Shown here: positions 26,883 through 34,740 of the stretch, in pieces
How positions within the stretch are numbered: the first letter of the stretch is position 1
Layout: each line of letters begins with the position of its first letter
Source of the DNA: Pseudomonas putida
Lineage (GTDB): Bacteria; Pseudomonadota; Gammaproteobacteria; Pseudomonadales; Pseudomonadaceae
Length of the DNA: 64,000 nucleotides
Assembly: GCF_002025705.1 (NCBI RefSeq)
Contig: NZ_CP018846.1
Coordinates: forward strand, 1,479,501-1,543,500
Direction of reading: 5' to 3'
The notes under the pieces: generated by a model
Databases searched by the model: none
What the model saw: the letters and a program-made list of their open reading frames with translations, nothing else
Told to the model about the DNA's origin: nothing
Position numbers and translations under genes: made by a program

Positions 26883-26894
26883 CAAGGATTCACC

Positions 26895-27320
26895 ATGCTC
26901 GACGCGCTTCGTCTGTCACTCAATGCTTCGGCGGTGACCGGCTTCATCCTCTATATCAGTGTGGCGCTGCTGTTGTTCTGGCTGTTCCAGTTCATCTACA
27001 CACGCATTACGCCCCACCGCGAGTTTTCGCTGATCCGTGAAAACAATCCGGCGGCCGCCATCGCCCTGGGTGGCTCGCTGATCGGTTTCTCGCTGCCGGC
27101 CAGCAACATCATCGCCTACAGCGTGAGCATTCTCGACTTCGTTGCCTGGGTGGTGATCGCAGCCGTGGTGCAATTGCTTGCCTTTGGCCTCACCAGCCTG
27201 GTGCTGCGCGACCTGTCCAGGCGCATCGTCAAAGGCGAACTGGCTGCGGCCATTTACGCCGCCAGCGTGGCAATCAGCGTGGGCTTTCTCAATTCGGCCT
27301 GCATGACGCCGGCGGCCTGA
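26895..27320 (+). CDS. YjfL-like DUF350 membrane protein
   Basis: 141 residues with four membrane segments. DUF350 proteins hold two repeats of a two-helix unit: NNPAAAIALGGSLIGFSLP in the first half and GELAAAIYAASVAISVGFLN in the second. That internal repeat is visible here. Function unknown. It is the likely inner-membrane anchor of the module. AGGA precedes the ATG; spacing to the gene before is 12 bases. Confidence 0.82.
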   Translation: MLDALRLSLNASAVTGFILYISVALLLFWLFQFIYTRITPHREFSLIRENNPAAAIALGGSLIGFSLPASNIIAYSVSILDFVAWVVIAAVVQLLAFGLTSLVLRDLSRRIVKGELAAAIYAASVAISVGFLNSACMTPAA

Positions 27321-27336
27321 AGTGCAAGGATTCCCG

Positions 27337-28065
27337 ATGAAGCCACCTATTCGACGCAGCTCCGTCAAGTTGGTGCTGGCCGGCTCGCTGCCGCTGGCGC
27401 TGACCGCTTGCGGCCCGCAGGAAGAGCTGTACACGGTTACCCAGCAAAGCAATTACGACAGCGTGGCGGCCTGCGTGGCCGACAAGGTGCCCGAAGCCGC
27501 CTGCAACGATGCCTTCAAGCGGGCGCTGGCGGATTATCAGCGCAATGCGCCGACGTTCTTCACCAAGGCGGAGTGTGAGGCGCAGTTCACCCCGGACGGT
27601 TGCCAGATCACCGTCGGTGGCCGCTATATGCCGCGCATGAGTGGCTTCGAGTTGCAGACCAGCGCTGAGGTCACGCAGTCTCAGCTCGACGCAGGTTATG
27701 CCCAGGGCGGTGGCTACGGCCATGTGGCCACCGCCGCAGTGGCCGGCATGCTGCTTGCGCAGATGGGCAACAGCGCCGGCCGCCAATACAACGCGCAACC
27801 GTTGTATGCCTATCGCGACGGTGCAGGCCAGCGGCACGGTTTGCTTGGCCAGCGTTACGCTGCCACGGGCGGCGGCATTCAGCGAGTGAAGCAGGACGAA
27901 GAGACCAGCAGTTCTTCGAGTGGGGGCGGAGGTGGCTACGTCGGCTCAAGCCGCAATGAATCGCGTTCCGCGACCTCGGCCTCGGTCATACGCGGAGGCT
28001 TCGGTGGCCAGGCCACAGCGCGCAGCGGTTGGGGCGGCAGATCCGGCAGTTTCTTCGGGGGGTAG
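27337..28065 (+). CDS. YjfM-like DUF1190 lipoprotein
   Basis: 242 residues. The signal peptide ends in the lipobox LALTAC, so it is lipidated. The body has paired cysteines (VAACVADKVPEAAC, then KAECEAQFTPDGC) that may form disulfides. The last ~60 residues are low complexity, Ser/Gly-rich with Arg, ending GRSGSFFGG. These features fit DUF1190. It likely sits at a membrane surface facing the periplasm. The start MKPPIRRSS is taken with GCAAGGA upstream. Confidence 0.8.
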   Translation: MKPPIRRSSVKLVLAGSLPLALTACGPQEELYTVTQQSNYDSVAACVADKVPEAACNDAFKRALADYQRNAPTFFTKAECEAQFTPDGCQITVGGRYMPRMSGFELQTSAEVTQSQLDAGYAQGGGYGHVATAAVAGMLLAQMGNSAGRQYNAQPLYAYRDGAGQRHGLLGQRYAATGGGIQRVKQDEETSSSSSGGGGGYVGSSRNESRSATSASVIRGGFGGQATARSGWGGRSGSFFGG

Positions 28066-28067
28066 GC

Positions 28068-29225
28068 ATGCGCAAGGTCGAACTGGCGGAGCGCCCCGAT
28101 TGGCGCACGACAGCCCTGCGCGAGGGCTTTGCTTTTCACACTATCGACGGTGAGCGTTACTGGGACGAACGTGGTTACTACCAGTTCAGCGAGGCCCAGG
28201 TGGTGCAAGATCTGCATGCCCCGACCACAGAGCTGCACGCGATGTGCCTGGATGCGGTTGGGCGCATCGTAGAGAGCGAGGCACTGATGGCGCGCCTGGC
28301 GATTCCGCCAGCCTTCTTCGATCTGGTGCGTCGCTCATGGCAAGAGGGGCAGGCGCACCTCTACGGGCGCTTCGACTTCAGCTACGACGGCAACGGCCCG
28401 GCGAAGTTGATCGAGGCCAACTACGACACGCCCACCTCGCTGTATGAAGCGGCGGCGTTTCAGCTGATCTGGCTGGAGGAGCAGATCCAGAGGGGCGTTC
28501 TGCCCGCCGATGCGAGCCAGTTCAATACCCTGGCAGAGGACCTGGTGCAGGCATTTGCAGCGATGCCGGGGCATGGCGAGTTCCATTTCTCGACCATTTC
28601 CGGTTCGCTGGAGGACCGCGGCACCACCGACTTTCTGCGCAAGATGGCCGAGCATGCCGGCATCCGCACCCGGCATATCGACCTGGAGGACATCGGCCTG
28701 AACGGCGAGGGCCGCTTCGTCGACCTGCAGGGGCGGGCGATTGCGCGGTTGTTCAAGCTGCATGCCTGGGAGCACATCTTCCACGAGGACTTCGGCCAGG
28801 CGATTGCAGGTTGCGACACGCAGTTCGTCGAGCCACCCTGGAAGGCGTTGATTTCCAACAAAGGCATTCTGCCGTTGCTCTGGGAGTGGCATGAAGGCCA
28901 TCCGAACCTGTTGCCGGCCTTTGTCGACGACAGCCCGCAGTTACCGGTGCCCAAGGGCTGGGTACGCAAGCCGTATTTCTCGCGGGAAGGGGCCAATGTG
29001 GATATCCGCACCGCCGAGGGGGAGCGGGTATTCGAGGACGGGCCATACGATGATGCGCCGTACATCCTGCAGGCGTTTGCACCACTGCCGAAGTTTGCTG
29101 ACAGCTATACCCTGATCGGGTCCTGGGTGGTGGGGGGCAGGGCTTCGGGGATAGGCATCCGCGAAGATGATTCGCTGATTACCAAGGACAGTTCGCGGTT
29201 CTTGCCCCATGTGGTGATTGGCTGA
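28068..29225 (+). CDS. YjfC-like glutathionylspermidine synthase-family ATP-grasp ligase
   Basis: 385 residues; the synthetase-type domain only, with no amidase part. Motifs include RFDFSYDGNGPAKLIEANYD with TPTSLYEAA, then EPPWKALISNKGILPLLWE and RKPYFSREGANVDI. Relatives form an amide bond between a peptide carboxylate and an amine; the substrate of YjfC-type proteins is not known. It lies two bases after the DUF1190 stop, so the two are surely co-translated. Cytosolic. Confidence 0.82.
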   Translation: MRKVELAERPDWRTTALREGFAFHTIDGERYWDERGYYQFSEAQVVQDLHAPTTELHAMCLDAVGRIVESEALMARLAIPPAFFDLVRRSWQEGQAHLYGRFDFSYDGNGPAKLIEANYDTPTSLYEAAAFQLIWLEEQIQRGVLPADASQFNTLAEDLVQAFAAMPGHGEFHFSTISGSLEDRGTTDFLRKMAEHAGIRTRHIDLEDIGLNGEGRFVDLQGRAIARLFKLHAWEHIFHEDFGQAIAGCDTQFVEPPWKALISNKGILPLLWEWHEGHPNLLPAFVDDSPQLPVPKGWVRKPYFSREGANVDIRTAEGERVFEDGPYDDAPYILQAFAPLPKFADSYTLIGSWVVGGRASGIGIREDDSLITKDSSRFLPHVVIG

Positions 29226-29311
29226 AGGGCCTCTTCGCGGTTTGCCCGCGATGGGGCCAGCAAAACCAGCACAGGCCTTCAGGTCGGTTTCAGGATGCGC
29301 CTGGTCGCTCG

Positions 29312-29455
29312 CATACAACCCCCCGGCGCCACAAGTGCCATGCTTGTGGGATGCCCATGAGCCCAGTGCGCGCAGACGCACGGCCATCGGCAAGGAGGCC
29401 CCCGTGCCCACGCCACCGTGACGTGGCCGGTGTGCCGCAGCAGAACACGCCGGAT
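29312..29455 (+). ncRNA. Structured leader of fdsGBAD, possible molybdenum-cofactor riboswitch
   Basis: No credible ORF covers this GC-rich leader, but it has strong hairpins. CCACAAG/CTTGTGG is at 29329-29349. GCACGGCC/GGCCCCCGTGC at 29378-29407 encloses ATCGGCAAGGA. CCAC/GTGG and CCGGTGTG/CACGCCGG follow. It lies directly before a molybdenum enzyme operon. The nested AAGGAGGCC helix recalls the Moco RNA motif, but I cannot run a covariance search. The structure is seen; the class is a guess. Confidence 0.35.
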
Positions 29456-29507
29456 ACCTGCCCTCCATAACAATTCAGGCCGGGTCCGTGATGCCGAGGT
29501 CCGCTGT

Positions 29508-29990
29508 ATGCCTGATGAACTGCTCCACCTGCCCGTTATCCAAAGCATCCTGAACCGTGACAAGGACACCCCCGGCGCGCTGTTGCCGATCCTTCACACC
29601 ATCCAGGAAGCCATCGGCTTCATCCCCGAGGCCGCCGTCCCGGAAATTGCCCACGCCCTGAACCTCAGCCTGGCCGAGGTGCGCGGGGTGATCAGCTTCT
29701 ATCACGACTTCCGCACCACACCGCCCGCCCGTCACACCTTGCGCCTGTGCCGCGCCGAATCGTGCCAGAGCCGTGGCAGCGAAGCCCTGGCCGCGCAACT
29801 GCGCGAACAGCTGGCGCTGGATGACCACGGCACCAGCGCCGACGGTGCCATCAGCCTGCGCCCGGTGTATTGCCTGGGTGCGTGTGCCTGTTCGCCGGCG
29901 CTGGAGCTGGACGGCCAGCTGCATGCACGGCTTACCCCCGAGTGCCTGCGGGCGCTGGTGAACGGTTGCCTGGAGGGCGAAACATGCTGA
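29508..29990 (+). CDS. fdsG: Formate dehydrogenase gamma subunit FdsG
   Basis: 160 residues, NuoE-like thioredoxin fold holding one [2Fe-2S] cluster. Ligands are likely the cysteines of CRAESC and of YCLGACAC. The helix AEVRGVISFYHDFRT is typical of the family. It is the first gene of an NAD-dependent cytosolic formate dehydrogenase operon and passes electrons between FdsA and FdsB. The start MPDELLHLPV is chosen. Its stop overlaps fdsB by seven bases. Confidence 0.9.
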   Translation: MPDELLHLPVIQSILNRDKDTPGALLPILHTIQEAIGFIPEAAVPEIAHALNLSLAEVRGVISFYHDFRTTPPARHTLRLCRAESCQSRGSEALAAQLREQLALDDHGTSADGAISLRPVYCLGACACSPALELDGQLHARLTPECLRALVNGCLEGETC

Positions 29991-31543
29991 AGTTGTTCAT
30001 CCCCTGTGATTCGGTGGCACGCGCGGTTGGTGCCGACCAGGTAGCCGCCGCCATCCTTTCGGAAGCCGAACGCCGCCAGCTGCCGGTCGAGATCCAGCGC
30101 ACCAGCTCACGCGGGCTTTATTGGCTGGAGCCGCTGGTGGAGTGTGAAAGCACGCAAGGGCGCCAAGGTTTCGGCCCGGTCAGCCCGGCAGATGTACCGT
30201 CGCTGCTCGACGCGCTGGTCGGCCAACCCGGTGGTCATTCGCTGGCGCTGGGCCCGGTCGAAGAAATGGCTTACCTGAAAACCCAGCAACGCCTGTTGTT
30301 CGCCCGCGCCGGCATCACCCGCCCATTGTCGCTGGACGACTACCGTGCCCATGGCGGCTTCAAGGGCCTGGAAAATGCCGTGGCGCTGGACGGCGCCGCC
30401 GTGGTCGCCAGCGTGCTCGATTCCGGCCTGCGCGGTCGGGGTGGCGCGGCGTTCCCGGCGGGCATCAAGTGGCGCACCGTGCGCGACGCAAGGCCTGGGC
30501 AGAAGTACGTGGTGTGCAACGCAGACGAGGGCGATTCTGGCACCTTCGCCGACCGGATGCTGATGGAGGGCGACCCCTTCCTGCTGATCGAAGGCATGAT
30601 CATCGCCGGCCTCGCCGTCGGGGCCGACCAAGGCTACATCTATGTGCGCTCGGAATACCCGGATGCCATCCGTGTGCTCAACCAGGCCAGCGCCATCGCC
30701 CGCGCCGCCGGGTACCTCGGCAGCGATGTGGCCGGCAGCGGCCAGGCCTTCGACCTGGAAGTACGGGTAGGTGCCGGTGCCTATATCTGCGGCGAGGAAA
30801 CGGCGCTGCTCGAATCCATCGAAGGCAAGCGCGGCATCGTTCGCGCCAAGCCGCCACTGCCCGCGCTCGAAGGCCTGTTCGGCCTGCCGACACTGGTGCA
30901 CAACGTGCTCACCCTGGCCTCGGTGCCGACCATCCTGGCCGAGGGCGCGGCGTTCTACCGCGATTTCGGCATGGGCCGTTCGCTCGGCACCATGCCGTTC
31001 CAGCTAGCCGGCAATATCCGCCACAGCGGCCTGGTGGAACGCGCCTTTGGCCTGACCCTGCGCGAGCTGGTGGAAGGCTACGGCGGCGGCACCGCCAGCG
31101 GTCGCCCGCTCAAGGCAGCCCAGGTCGGCGGGCCGCTCGGCGCCTGGGTACCGCCCAGCCACTTCGATACCCCGCTGGACTACGAGGCCTTCGCTGCCAT
31201 GGGCGCGATGCTCGGCCACGGCGGCGTCGTGGTGGCTGACGACACGCTGAACATGGCCAGCATGGCGCGCTTCGCCTTGCAGTTCTGCGCCGAGGAATCC
31301 TGTGGCAAGTGCACCCCGTGCCGGATCGGCTCGACCCGCGGCATGGAGGTGGTCGACCGGCTGATCGCGACCAGCGACTTCAGCGAGCGCCATGACCAGG
31401 CCCTGCTGCTGCGCGACCTGTGCGACACCATGCAATACGGCTCGCTGTGCGCCATGGGCGGCATGACCGCCTACCCGGTGGCCAGCGCCCTCAAGTATTT
31501 CCCCGCCGATTTCGGGCTGACCACCACGGAGGCCGCGCAGTGA
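29984..31543 (+). CDS. fdsB: Formate dehydrogenase beta subunit FdsB
   Basis: 519 residues. A short thioredoxin-like N-terminus precedes the NuoF-like domain. It binds FMN and NADH in GRGGAAFPAGIKWRTVRDA, NADEGDSGTFADR and GAYICGEETALLESIEGKRG. The C-terminal [4Fe-4S] motif is ESCGKCTPCRIGS with a distal Cys in GSLCAMGG. It is the site where NAD is reduced. Overlaps its neighbours at both ends, so translation is coupled. Confidence 0.93.
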   Translation: MLKLFIPCDSVARAVGADQVAAAILSEAERRQLPVEIQRTSSRGLYWLEPLVECESTQGRQGFGPVSPADVPSLLDALVGQPGGHSLALGPVEEMAYLKTQQRLLFARAGITRPLSLDDYRAHGGFKGLENAVALDGAAVVASVLDSGLRGRGGAAFPAGIKWRTVRDARPGQKYVVCNADEGDSGTFADRMLMEGDPFLLIEGMIIAGLAVGADQGYIYVRSEYPDAIRVLNQASAIARAAGYLGSDVAGSGQAFDLEVRVGAGAYICGEETALLESIEGKRGIVRAKPPLPALEGLFGLPTLVHNVLTLASVPTILAEGAAFYRDFGMGRSLGTMPFQLAGNIRHSGLVERAFGLTLRELVEGYGGGTASGRPLKAAQVGGPLGAWVPPSHFDTPLDYEAFAAMGAMLGHGGVVVADDTLNMASMARFALQFCAEESCGKCTPCRIGSTRGMEVVDRLIATSDFSERHDQALLLRDLCDTMQYGSLCAMGGMTAYPVASALKYFPADFGLTTTEAAQ

Positions 31544-34410
31544 TCAATTACTTCGACCCCGAAACCGATCTGGGCACGCCTGCCCGCGACAGCGACGTGC
31601 AGGTCAGCCTGAATATCGATGGCCGCAGCATCAGCGTGCCGGCCGGTACCTCGGTGATGCGCGCCGCCGCGCTGCTGGGCACCAGCATCCCCAAACTGTG
31701 CGCCACCGACAGCCTTGAGGCGTTCGGTTCGTGCCGCATGTGCATGGTGGAAATCGAAGGCATGCGTGGTTACCCGGCCTCGTGCACCACGCCGGTTGCC
31801 GAGGGCATGGTGGTGCGCACGCAAACCTCACGCCTGGCCGACCTGCGGCGCAATGTGATGGAACTGTATATCTCCGACCACCCGCTCGACTGCCTGACCT
31901 GCTCGGCCAACGGCAACTGCGAACTGCAGACCGTCGCGGGCCAGGTCGGCCTGCGCGAGGTGCGCTACGGCTACGATGGCGCCAACCACCTGGCAGAGAA
32001 AAAGGACACCTCCAACCCGTATTTCAACTACGAGCCGAGCAAGTGCATCGTCTGCAGCCGGTGCGTGCGTGCCTGCGAAGACATCCAGGGCACCTTCGCC
32101 CTGACCATCACCGGGCGCGGGTTCGATTCGCGGGTAGCGGCGGCCGGCGGCGACAACTTCCTCACTTCCGAATGCGTGTCGTGCGGCGCCTGCGTGCAGG
32201 CCTGCCCGACGGCGACGCTCACCGAAAAGAGCCTGGTCCAGCTGGGCCAGCCCGAGCGTGCGGTGATCACCACCTGCGCCTACTGCGGCGTAGGCTGCTC
32301 GTTCCGCGCCGAGATGAAGGGCGACCAGCTGGTGCGCATGGTCCCGGACAAGAACGGCGGCGCCAACCATGGCCACGCTTGCGTCAAGGGCCGCTTCGCC
32401 TGGGGCTATGCCACCCACCCCGACCGCATCACCAAACCGATGATCCGTAAACGCCTGGAAGACCCCTGGCAGGAAGTCAGCTGGGACGAGGCGGTGACCT
32501 ACGCCGCCAGCGAGTTCCGCCGTATCCAGCTCAAGTACGGGCGCGACTCCATCGGCGGCATCACCTCCAGCCGCTGCACCAACGAAGAAGCCTACCTGGT
32601 ACAGAAACTGGTGCGCACGGCGTTCGGCAACAACAACGTCGATACTTGCGCGCGGGTGTGCCATTCGCCTACGGGTTATGGCCTGAAGCAGACGCTCGGT
32701 GAGTCGGCAGGCACCCAGAGCTTCGACTCGGTGATGCAGGCTGACGTGATCCTGGTGATCGGCGCCAACCCTACCGACGCCCATCCGGTATTCGGCTCGC
32801 AGCTCAAGCGCCGTCTGCGCCAGGGCGCACGGTTGATCGTCATCGACCCACGGCGCATCGACCTGGTCGACTCGCCCCACGCCCGTGCCGACCTGCACCT
32901 GCAGCTGCGCCCCGGTACCAACGTGGCCATGCTCAACGCCCTGGCCCACGTGATCGTCAGTGAGGGCCTGCTGGCCCAGCGTTTCATCGACGCCCGTTGC
33001 GAAACCGAGGACTTCGCCCGCTGGCGCGATTTTGTCAGCCTGGCGGAAAACGCCCCGGAGGCCCTGGGGCCTGTATGCGGCGTGCCCGCCGAGCAGATCC
33101 GCGCCGCCGCCCGGCTGTACGCCACCGGCGGTAACGCGGCCATCTACTACGGGCTGGGTGTGACCGAGCACAGCCAGGGCAGTACCGCGGTGATGGGTAT
33201 CGCCAACCTGGCCATGGCCACCGGCAACATCGGCCGCGAAGGGGTAGGGGTGAACCCGCTGCGCGGACAGAACAACGTGCAGGGCTCCTGCGACATGGGC
33301 TCGTTCCCCCACGAGCTGCCCGGCTACCGGCATATTTCCAACGAAGGCGTGCGCGCCGAGTTCGAGCAGGCCTGGGGCGTGACCCTGCAGCCCGACCCGG
33401 GCCTGCGCATCCCCAACATGTTCGAGGCGGCGCTGGACGGCAGTTTCAAGGCGCTGTACTGCCAGGGCGAGGACATCGCCCAGAGCGACCCCAACACCCA
33501 GCACGTCACCGCCGCCCTGCGGGCGATGGAGTGTGTGGTGGTGCAGGACATCTTCCTCAACGAGACGGCCAAGTTTGCCCACGTGTTCCTGCCGGGCAGC
33601 TCGTTCCTCGAGAAGGACGGTACCTTCACCAACGCCGAGCGGCGCATCTCGCGGGTGCGCAAGGTCATGGAGCCACTGGCCGGCAAGGCCGACTGGGAAG
33701 CCACCGTGGCCCTGGCCAACGCCCTGGGCTACCCGATGAGCTATCGCCACCCGGCCGAGATCATGGACGAGATCGCCCGCCTGACGCCGAGCTTCCACCG
33801 CGTCAGCTATGCCGAGATCGACCGCCACGGCAGCCTGCAGTGGCCCTGCAACGACGCCGCCCCGGACGGCACCCCGACCATGCACATCGACCAGTTCGTG
33901 CGTGGCAAGGGGCGCTTCATGCTGACCGGTTATGTGCCCACCGACGAGAAGGTCAACAGCCGCTTCCCGCTGCTGCTGACCACCGGGCGCATCCTCAGCC
34001 AGTACAACGTCGGCGCCCAGACCCGGCGTACCGGCAACACCGCCTGGCACGATGCCGACCGGCTGGAGATCCACCCCAGCGACGCCGAAAGCCGTGGCAT
34101 CCGCGAGGGCGACTGGGTGGGTATCGGCAGCCGCGCGGGGCAGACCGTGTTGCGTGCCAGGGTCAGTGCGCGGGTGGCGCCGGGGGTGGTATACACCACC
34201 TTCCACTTCCCCGAGTCTGGCGCCAACGTGATCACCACCGACAACTCCGACTGGGCCACCAACTGCCCGGAGTACAAGGTCACGGCGGTAGAGGTGGTGA
34301 AAGTGTTCCACCCGTCGGAATGGCAGAAACGCTACCAGGACTTCAGTGACGAACAGCGGCGCCTGCTGAAGGAACGCCGCACTGCGGAGAGAGCCGAGGT
34401 GCGCCGATGA
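31540..34410 (+). CDS. fdsA: Formate dehydrogenase alpha subunit FdsA (Mo-bis-MGD)
   Basis: 956 residues. The N-terminal ~240 residues carry one [2Fe-2S] cluster (FGSCRMCMVE) and several [4Fe-4S] clusters (CLTCSANGNCELQ, CIVCSRCVRAC, CVSCGACVQACP). Another cluster starts the molybdopterin domain at CAYCGVGC. The active-site ligand is Cys in TCARVCHSPTGYG, not selenocysteine. It oxidises formate to CO2. The GTG start at 31540 has GGAGG upstream and overlaps the end of fdsB. Confidence 0.95.
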   Translation: MINYFDPETDLGTPARDSDVQVSLNIDGRSISVPAGTSVMRAAALLGTSIPKLCATDSLEAFGSCRMCMVEIEGMRGYPASCTTPVAEGMVVRTQTSRLADLRRNVMELYISDHPLDCLTCSANGNCELQTVAGQVGLREVRYGYDGANHLAEKKDTSNPYFNYEPSKCIVCSRCVRACEDIQGTFALTITGRGFDSRVAAAGGDNFLTSECVSCGACVQACPTATLTEKSLVQLGQPERAVITTCAYCGVGCSFRAEMKGDQLVRMVPDKNGGANHGHACVKGRFAWGYATHPDRITKPMIRKRLEDPWQEVSWDEAVTYAASEFRRIQLKYGRDSIGGITSSRCTNEEAYLVQKLVRTAFGNNNVDTCARVCHSPTGYGLKQTLGESAGTQSFDSVMQADVILVIGANPTDAHPVFGSQLKRRLRQGARLIVIDPRRIDLVDSPHARADLHLQLRPGTNVAMLNALAHVIVSEGLLAQRFIDARCETEDFARWRDFVSLAENAPEALGPVCGVPAEQIRAAARLYATGGNAAIYYGLGVTEHSQGSTAVMGIANLAMATGNIGREGVGVNPLRGQNNVQGSCDMGSFPHELPGYRHISNEGVRAEFEQAWGVTLQPDPGLRIPNMFEAALDGSFKALYCQGEDIAQSDPNTQHVTAALRAMECVVVQDIFLNETAKFAHVFLPGSSFLEKDGTFTNAERRISRVRKVMEPLAGKADWEATVALANALGYPMSYRHPAEIMDEIARLTPSFHRVSYAEIDRHGSLQWPCNDAAPDGTPTMHIDQFVRGKGRFMLTGYVPTDEKVNSRFPLLLTTGRILSQYNVGAQTRRTGNTAWHDADRLEIHPSDAESRGIREGDWVGIGSRAGQTVLRARVSARVAPGVVYTTFHFPESGANVITTDNSDWATNCPEYKVTAVEVVKVFHPSEWQKRYQDFSDEQRRLLKERRTAERAEVRR

Positions 34411-34610
34411 GCAGCGACAACCTGGTCAAGATGGCCAACCAGATCGCCCACTACTTCGACAGTGAGCCAAACCGGGCGCTGGCGGTGCAGGGGGTGAGGC
34501 AGCATCTGCAGAGCTTCTGGACACCGGCGATGCGCCGGCAGCTGGGGGAGTGGATTGCTGTCCATGGTCAGGAAGGGCTGGATGCCAAGGTGGTGGAGGC
34601 ATTGGCCTAG
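34407..34610 (+). CDS. fdsD: Formate dehydrogenase delta subunit FdsD
   Basis: 67 residues. MSSDNLVKMANQIAHYFDSE and the ending GQEGLDAKVVEALA fit the small FdsD family, needed for stable FDH in other bacteria. It overlaps fdsA by four bases (ATGA). The maturation gene fdsC/fdhD, usually between fdsA and fdsD, is absent here and must be elsewhere. Confidence 0.9.
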   Translation: MSSDNLVKMANQIAHYFDSEPNRALAVQGVRQHLQSFWTPAMRRQLGEWIAVHGQEGLDAKVVEALA

Positions 34611-34740
34611 CGCTCGCCTGTTCTGGCCCCTTCGCGGGCAAGTCGGGGCCGGAACAGGAAAATGAAATGTCCGTCATTTATGCAAGACGAATCCCCCCGC
34701 GATGCTACGCTCGCGGAAACACTCGTCACGGATATTTCCC

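Noticed and set aside
32640..32700. Selenocysteine in FdsA
   Set aside because: The active-site position is a normal Cys codon (TGC/TGT), with no in-frame TGA.
31828..34311. 827-codon open frame on the minus strand opposite fdsA
   Set aside because: It mirrors fdsA codon for codon, is rich in Val, Gly, His and Asp as expected of antisense frames in high-GC genes, and has no recognisable domain.
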